From Sideroxydans lithotrophicus ES-1 (GTDB lineage Bacteria; Pseudomonadota; Gammaproteobacteria; Burkholderiales; Gallionellaceae): DNA of 64,000 nt. The notes under the pieces are model-generated. The model saw only the letters and a list, made by a program, of their open reading frames with translations. It did no database searches and was not told the origin of the DNA. Position numbers and translations under genes: made by a program. The DNA lies in assembly GCF_000025705.1 (NCBI RefSeq), contig NC_013959.1:763063-827062 (forward strand), written 5' to 3'. Shown piece by piece: positions 60,821 through 64,000 of the stretch (positions are counted from its first letter, which is position 1; the number at the start of each line of letters is the position of its first letter).

Positions 60821-60836
60821 TGTTGTAAATGGCACA
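60821..60836. promoter_or_regulatory. NifA upstream activator site (nifB side)
   Basis: TGT-TGTAAATGGC-ACA, exact TGT-N10-ACA. It is about 62 bases from the -24 box of the nifB promoter and 176 from that of nafY. Confidence 0.72.
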
Positions 60837-60853
60837 TGACACTCGCCCTGGCT

Positions 60854-60869
60854 TGTGGCGAAGGCTACA
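60854..60869. promoter_or_regulatory. NifA upstream activator site (nafY side)
   Basis: TGT-GGCGAAGGCT-ACA, exact TGT-N10-ACA, 143 bases upstream of the nafY sigma-54 promoter and 95 bases from that of nifB. It could serve either promoter. Confidence 0.72.
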
Positions 60870-61011
60870 AAAACGCGGATCGGGATAGTCTAGGCAGGCA
60901 GGTTGGGCGAGTTTGACGTCAGCGATCGAGTCGCCATGTCCGAGTGCGCAAGTCGAGATTCCTTTGCGATCAGCATGTTGAATGTCGCAGCAGTTTTCTG
61001 TGTGCAAGTGT

Positions 61012-61027
61012 TGGCACTGTAATTGCA
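61012..61027 (+). promoter_or_regulatory. sigma-54 promoter of the nafY operon
   Basis: TGGCACTGTAATTGCA fits the consensus with -24 GG and -12 GC 12 bases apart, 44 bases before the nafY start. Confidence 0.88.
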
Positions 61028-61070
61028 CTCTGTGCATGCAACGCCATAGGCGCTTCATGGAGACGATGCG

Positions 61071-61802
61071 ATGCAACAGCCAGAACTGATCACCCGGGAA
61101 GCCGCGCTGCGCGTGGCATTGGCGGCACGCACGCTGCCCAATACCACGCTGCCGCAATTGATCGATGTACTGCAGGAAAGACTGGGCGAGAGACTGGACG
61201 CGGATATCCTGCGCACCTTCACCGTCACCGACCTGAAGACAGGACTGGGCAGCCTGGACGGAGAAGAGGACGGCGAAGATATCGGCATCGGCCTGGAGGC
61301 GATGAAGCTGGCGGTGCGCATCCTGTGGGGCGATGCGGAGTCGGACGAGAAACTATCCGAGGTGCAGGCCTATAAAGACGGCGACATGCCCGGCTCCGTG
61401 CGGGTGGCGATCGCTTCCGATATCGGCATGACTCTGAGCGGACATTTCGGTTCATGCCTGCGCTTCCTGGTCTATCAGGTGTCGGCGACCGACAGCCGCC
61501 TGATCGGCATCCGTTCCGCGCTGGAGGCCGATTTCGCCGAAGACAAGAATGCCTTCCGCGCGCAGATCATCGGCGATTGCCATGTCGTCTATATCGTTTC
61601 CGTCGGCGGCCCTGCCGCCGCCAAGATCATTCGCGCCAACATCTACCCGATCAAGCGCCCGCAAGGCGGCAGCGCGGAAGAGGTGATCGCGGAGTTTCAG
61701 CAGGCGATGACGAATTCACCGCCGCCGTGGATGCTCAAGATACTGGGCGTCAGCGCCGAGCAGCGGCTGAAGAACTATACGGCTGCCGAAGTGCAGGAGT
61801 GA
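61071..61802 (+). CDS. nafY: NafY-type FeMo-cofactor/apodinitrogenase-binding protein
   Basis: 243 aa, the length of Azotobacter NafY. The N-terminal helical (SAM-like) domain (about 1-95, ITREAALRVALAARTLPNTT) binds apo-dinitrogenase. The C-terminal dinitrogenase Fe-Mo cofactor domain (about 108-225) has the cofactor histidine in LSGHFGSCLRF (H125). It keeps apo-NifDK open and brings in FeMo-co. First gene of a four-gene unit with its own sigma-54 promoter. NifY is the alternative name for near relatives. Confidence 0.93.
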   Translation: MQQPELITREAALRVALAARTLPNTTLPQLIDVLQERLGERLDADILRTFTVTDLKTGLGSLDGEEDGEDIGIGLEAMKLAVRILWGDAESDEKLSEVQAYKDGDMPGSVRVAIASDIGMTLSGHFGSCLRFLVYQVSATDSRLIGIRSALEADFAEDKNAFRAQIIGDCHVVYIVSVGGPAAAKIIRANIYPIKRPQGGSAEEVIAEFQQAMTNSPPPWMLKILGVSAEQRLKNYTAAEVQE

Positions 61803-61805
61803 CGC

Positions 61806-62069
61806 ATGGCCAAGCTCAAGTCGAACCCTTACCAGACGACCAGCGACCTCATCGCCAACGCGATCGGCACCGCCAGGGTGTTCGGCGAGAACCGGCGCAT
61901 CACCAACCTGGTCGCCAGCAGCATCGGGCGAATGATCATCGAAATGGATGGCAGCAATGAAGGAGACGAGTTGCTGGCTCATGCGCTGAGTTGCATCAGT
62001 GCGCAAGATGCCGAACATGTCCCGACGCTCCATTCGGCGCTGCATGCGCTGTCAGTCCTGGTCGAATGA
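61806..62069 (+). CDS. Small nif-associated protein, unknown
   Basis: 87 aa, mainly helical: MAKLKSNPYQTTSDLIANAI, VFGENRRITNLVASSIGRMI, DELLAHALSCISAQDAEHVP. No family recognised. Starts 4 bases after nafY and overlaps the next gene by 4 bases, so it is tied to nafY and the Fe-S protein. Perhaps a partner of one of them. Confidence 0.8.
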   Translation: MAKLKSNPYQTTSDLIANAIGTARVFGENRRITNLVASSIGRMIIEMDGSNEGDELLAHALSCISAQDAEHVPTLHSALHALSVLVE

Positions 62070-63424
62070 AGCACCATCTCGACTGGTCTTCTTACGAGAC
62101 AGCGGGGCAGGGCGATGCCTACGCCGGCATCCCCGCGACGGGCGGCGACTTCGCCAAGGCGGTCGCCGTGTGCATCAGCGACAAACTCTGCCAGCGCACG
62201 CCCAAGGGCGTGATGTGCCCCAGCTTCCGCGCCACCGACGATGCCGCGCATTCTCCGGGTGGCAGGGTGGTGGTGCTCAAGGCGGCGTTGAATGGAGAGT
62301 TCGGCGACGATGCCTTCGCCGATCCGCGGCTGGCTGCCGCGATGGAACTCTGCGTCGGCTGCAAGGGCTGCAAGCGCGAGTGCGCCAACCAGGTCGACAT
62401 GGCCGCGATCAAGATCGAATACCAGGCGCAGGTCAATGCACTCAAGGGTGTGCCGCATCGCGATCGGCTGATAGCCGGTTTGCCGGGCTTACTGCGCTAC
62501 CGTCGCGTCATGGGAGGCCTGATCCGCTGGCGCAATCGTGCATCGTGGTTGGCGAGAGCGGGCGAATTCATCTTTGGCATAGCTGCAAAACGAATACTGC
62601 CTGAACCGGCAGTCGCACCTTATGCGGCACCACGCAGCTGCGTAGAGAGCGCTGCTGGCGACAGGGATGTCATCCTGTTCATCGATACCTTCGCCATGCA
62701 TTTCGAACCGGAGATCGCACGGGCTGCGCACCAGGTGCTCACTGCTGCGGGTTATCGCGTCATCACCTTGCGGGCCGCCGCAGACGACGAACCGGGCCGC
62801 GCCCTGTGTTGCGGTCGCACCTGGCTTTCGCTGGGGCAGGTCGATGCGGCAAGGCGCGAAGCTCGCCGCCTGCATGCCGCACTGCGCCCGGCGTTGGCCT
62901 CCGGCATCCCCATCGTCGGGCTGGAACCCTCGTGCATCCTGTCCTTGCGCGATGATCACCTGAAGCTCGGCCTGGGCGAAGAAGCGGTGGCGTTATCGAA
63001 GCAGGTCTACCTGTTCGAGGAATTCATCGCACGCGAGCATGACCGCAAACGCTTCGATCTCGAATTCAAACCGCTGCCGCGCGGCAAGACCCTGGTGCAC
63101 GGGCACTGCCACCAGAAGGCTGTCGGCGCGATGAAGTCGCTGCGCAAGGTGTTGCGGCTGATCCCGGAGTTCGAGTTCGAATTCATCGAGGCGAGCTGTT
63201 GCGGCATGGCGGGCAGTTTCGGTCTGGAGGCCGAGCACGCCGACATCTCCATGCGCATGGCGGAGCTCGACCTGTTGCCCGCATTGCGAGCTGCGCCCGA
63301 TGCGGCCATCCTCGCCAACGGTTTTTCCTGTCGCCACCAGATACGCGAAGGTGTGGCGCGCGATCCCATCCATGTCGCGCTGCTGTTGCGCGACGCGATC
63401 GACACCAGGGGGCAAACATGCTGA
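62066..63424 (+). CDS. CCG-domain Fe-S protein, FAD-less relative of YdiJ C-half
   Basis: 452 aa. The first Cys set C36, C42, C51 (CISDKLCQ...GVMCPSFRATDD) and second C96, C99, C102, C106 (ELCVGCKGCKRECANQVDMA) are the two 4Fe-4S sites. Two CCG domains follow: ALCCGRTWLSLGQVDAARRE and ASCCGMAGSFGLEAEHADIS. This is the layout of the C-terminal half of YdiJ-type FAD/Fe-S oxidases, here without the flavin half. Under the nafY promoter, so probably an electron-transfer partner in nitrogen fixation; donor and acceptor unknown. Start ATG 62066 overlaps the preceding stop. Confidence 0.88.
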   Translation: MKHHLDWSSYETAGQGDAYAGIPATGGDFAKAVAVCISDKLCQRTPKGVMCPSFRATDDAAHSPGGRVVVLKAALNGEFGDDAFADPRLAAAMELCVGCKGCKRECANQVDMAAIKIEYQAQVNALKGVPHRDRLIAGLPGLLRYRRVMGGLIRWRNRASWLARAGEFIFGIAAKRILPEPAVAPYAAPRSCVESAAGDRDVILFIDTFAMHFEPEIARAAHQVLTAAGYRVITLRAAADDEPGRALCCGRTWLSLGQVDAARREARRLHAALRPALASGIPIVGLEPSCILSLRDDHLKLGLGEEAVALSKQVYLFEEFIAREHDRKRFDLEFKPLPRGKTLVHGHCHQKAVGAMKSLRKVLRLIPEFEFEFIEASCCGMAGSFGLEAEHADISMRMAELDLLPALRAAPDAAILANGFSCRHQIREGVARDPIHVALLLRDAIDTRGQTC

Positions 63425-63768
63425 CCGGAGCCATGCTCGGACTGATGCAGAAGCTTGCGCTGGACATCATGATCCTGACCGACGAGATCGGCGAAGAGGA
63501 GTTCTTCGCCAGTCGCATGACGCGCGCACAGACGCTGCAACTTTTGCGCAGCCTGGTGCAGACCGCCGCCAACCTGCCTGCCGGAACGCGCGAACGCATG
63601 CCGCAGATCGACTGGGCGGCATGGGCGGCCTTGCAGATCGCCCTCGCCAGGCCGTCGCAGCATCCGCTGCAGATCTGGGTGGCGATCAAGGAACTTACCC
63701 CGCTGACCGTGCAACAACTGAACGGCTACAAGAAAGTCCAGCCGCAGTTGTTCTCGATGGTGCCGTGA
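63418..63768 (+). CDS. Small helical nif-associated protein, unknown
   Basis: 116 aa, all-helical, no cysteine. MLTGAMLGLMQKLALDIMIL, EEEFFASRMTRAQTLQLLRS, and IDWAAWAALQIALARPSQHP, then LQIWVAIKELTPLTVQQLNG. No clear family. Overlaps the Fe-S gene by 7 bases, so it belongs to the nafY unit. Confidence 0.75.
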   Translation: MLTGAMLGLMQKLALDIMILTDEIGEEEFFASRMTRAQTLQLLRSLVQTAANLPAGTRERMPQIDWAAWAALQIALARPSQHPLQIWVAIKELTPLTVQQLNGYKKVQPQLFSMVP

Positions 63769-63805
63769 ATCTGCGTCGGCAGATTGCGCTCTGGTGACTG
63801 TCGCA

Positions 63806-64000
63806 TCACGGATACAACCCGGCCAGCTCCATTCCCGCCGCTACGGTTTGTTCTTCCTTGCTGTGCAAAGTTTTCAAATTTAGCAGCGCGTCTCCCTGCC
63901 ATATGCCATTCGCGTAACAGGCGCGGTCGAGTTGCTTCAGCAATGGCTTGAGTGCGGCATCGTCGAGGCGGTCAGCCAATGCCTTGAGTCCTCTGGGCGG
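63806..64000 (-). CDS. C-terminus of a BatD-like protein (start outside window)
   Basis: The last 64 codons of a gene entering from the right. PPRGLKALADRLDDAALKPL and LLKQLDRACYANGIWQGDAL resemble the cytoplasmic tail of BatD (aerotolerance operon). Only the tail is visible, so the name is tentative. It is convergent with the nafY unit and seems to mark the end of the nif block. Confidence 0.55.
   Translation of the reverse strand, partial: PPRGLKALADRLDDAALKPLLKQLDRACYANGIWQGDALLNLKTLHSKEEQTVAAGMELAGLYP

Overview
The window is a contiguous piece of a betaproteobacterial chromosome. The ribosomal proteins, the S10-spc-alpha gene order, UvrA, SSB and UmuDC all have a betaproteobacterial look. 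Nitrogen fixation accessory genes together with glycolate-salvage genes suggest a diazotrophic, probably autotrophic member of the Nitrosomonadales, perhaps Gallionellaceae (Sideroxydans/Gallionella-like). The family assignment is inference; no 16S gene or tRNA is present to test it.

Layout. (1) 1-21.5 kb: the 3' part of rpoC, then str (rpsL-rpsG-fusA-tuf), S10 (rpsJ to rpsQ), spc (rplN to rpmJ, with secY and infA) and alpha (rpsM-rpsK-rpsD-rpoA-rplQ), all on the + strand and closed by a strong terminator. Four sigma-70 promoters stand in front of rpsL, rpsJ, rplN and rpsM; the first three share one architecture. (2) 21.5-27.9 kb: two small envelope proteins, a CAP-domain protein overlapping uvrA, uvrA itself, a YajR-like MFS transporter and ssb. 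(3) 27.9-37.4 kb: first nif block. A PAS/sigma-54 activator is divergent from a ferredoxin and a NifX-like protein; then comes iscA(nif)-nifU-nifS-nifV-cysE-TPR protein-nifW-nifZ-nifM. (4) 37.4-39.1 kb: an AT-rich islet with a hicAB toxin-antitoxin pair and a third co-transcribed gene. (5) 39.1-56.3 kb: a TRAP transporter with its TatT lipoprotein, two low-complexity proteins, lutA-lutC-lutB, a convergent glcD-glcE-glcF-aminotransferase operon, a pirin, a coiled-coil membrane protein and an SOS-type umuDC. (6) 56.3-63.8 kb: second nif block. nifB-fdxN-nifO-like gene-2Fe-2S ferredoxin-nifQ-draG runs leftward; nafY, a small gene, a CCG-domain Fe-S protein and a helical protein run rightward from a shared control region. 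(7) The last 200 bases hold the 3' end of a BatD-like gene.

How the genes work together. The two nif blocks supply the support machinery of nitrogenase rather than its structural genes, since nifHDK and nifEN are absent here. NifU/NifS/IscA build Fe-S clusters, NifB makes the cofactor core, NifV supplies homocitrate, NifQ supplies molybdenum, and NafY and the NifX-like protein carry cofactor. NifW/NifZ/NifM mature the proteins, ferredoxins feed electrons and DraG reactivates ADP-ribosylated Fe protein. CysE probably raises cysteine supply for NifS. Sigma-54 promoters with TGT-N10-ACA NifA sites can be read directly upstream of iscA-nifU, nifB and nafY.

Most unusual points: small palindromic repeats have spread through the nif blocks and become part of the coding sequence of cysE, nifQ and the nifO-like gene. 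There is also a local activator/ferredoxin/NifX-like module that lacks the NifA site, and an SOS operator of unusual form in front of umuDC.
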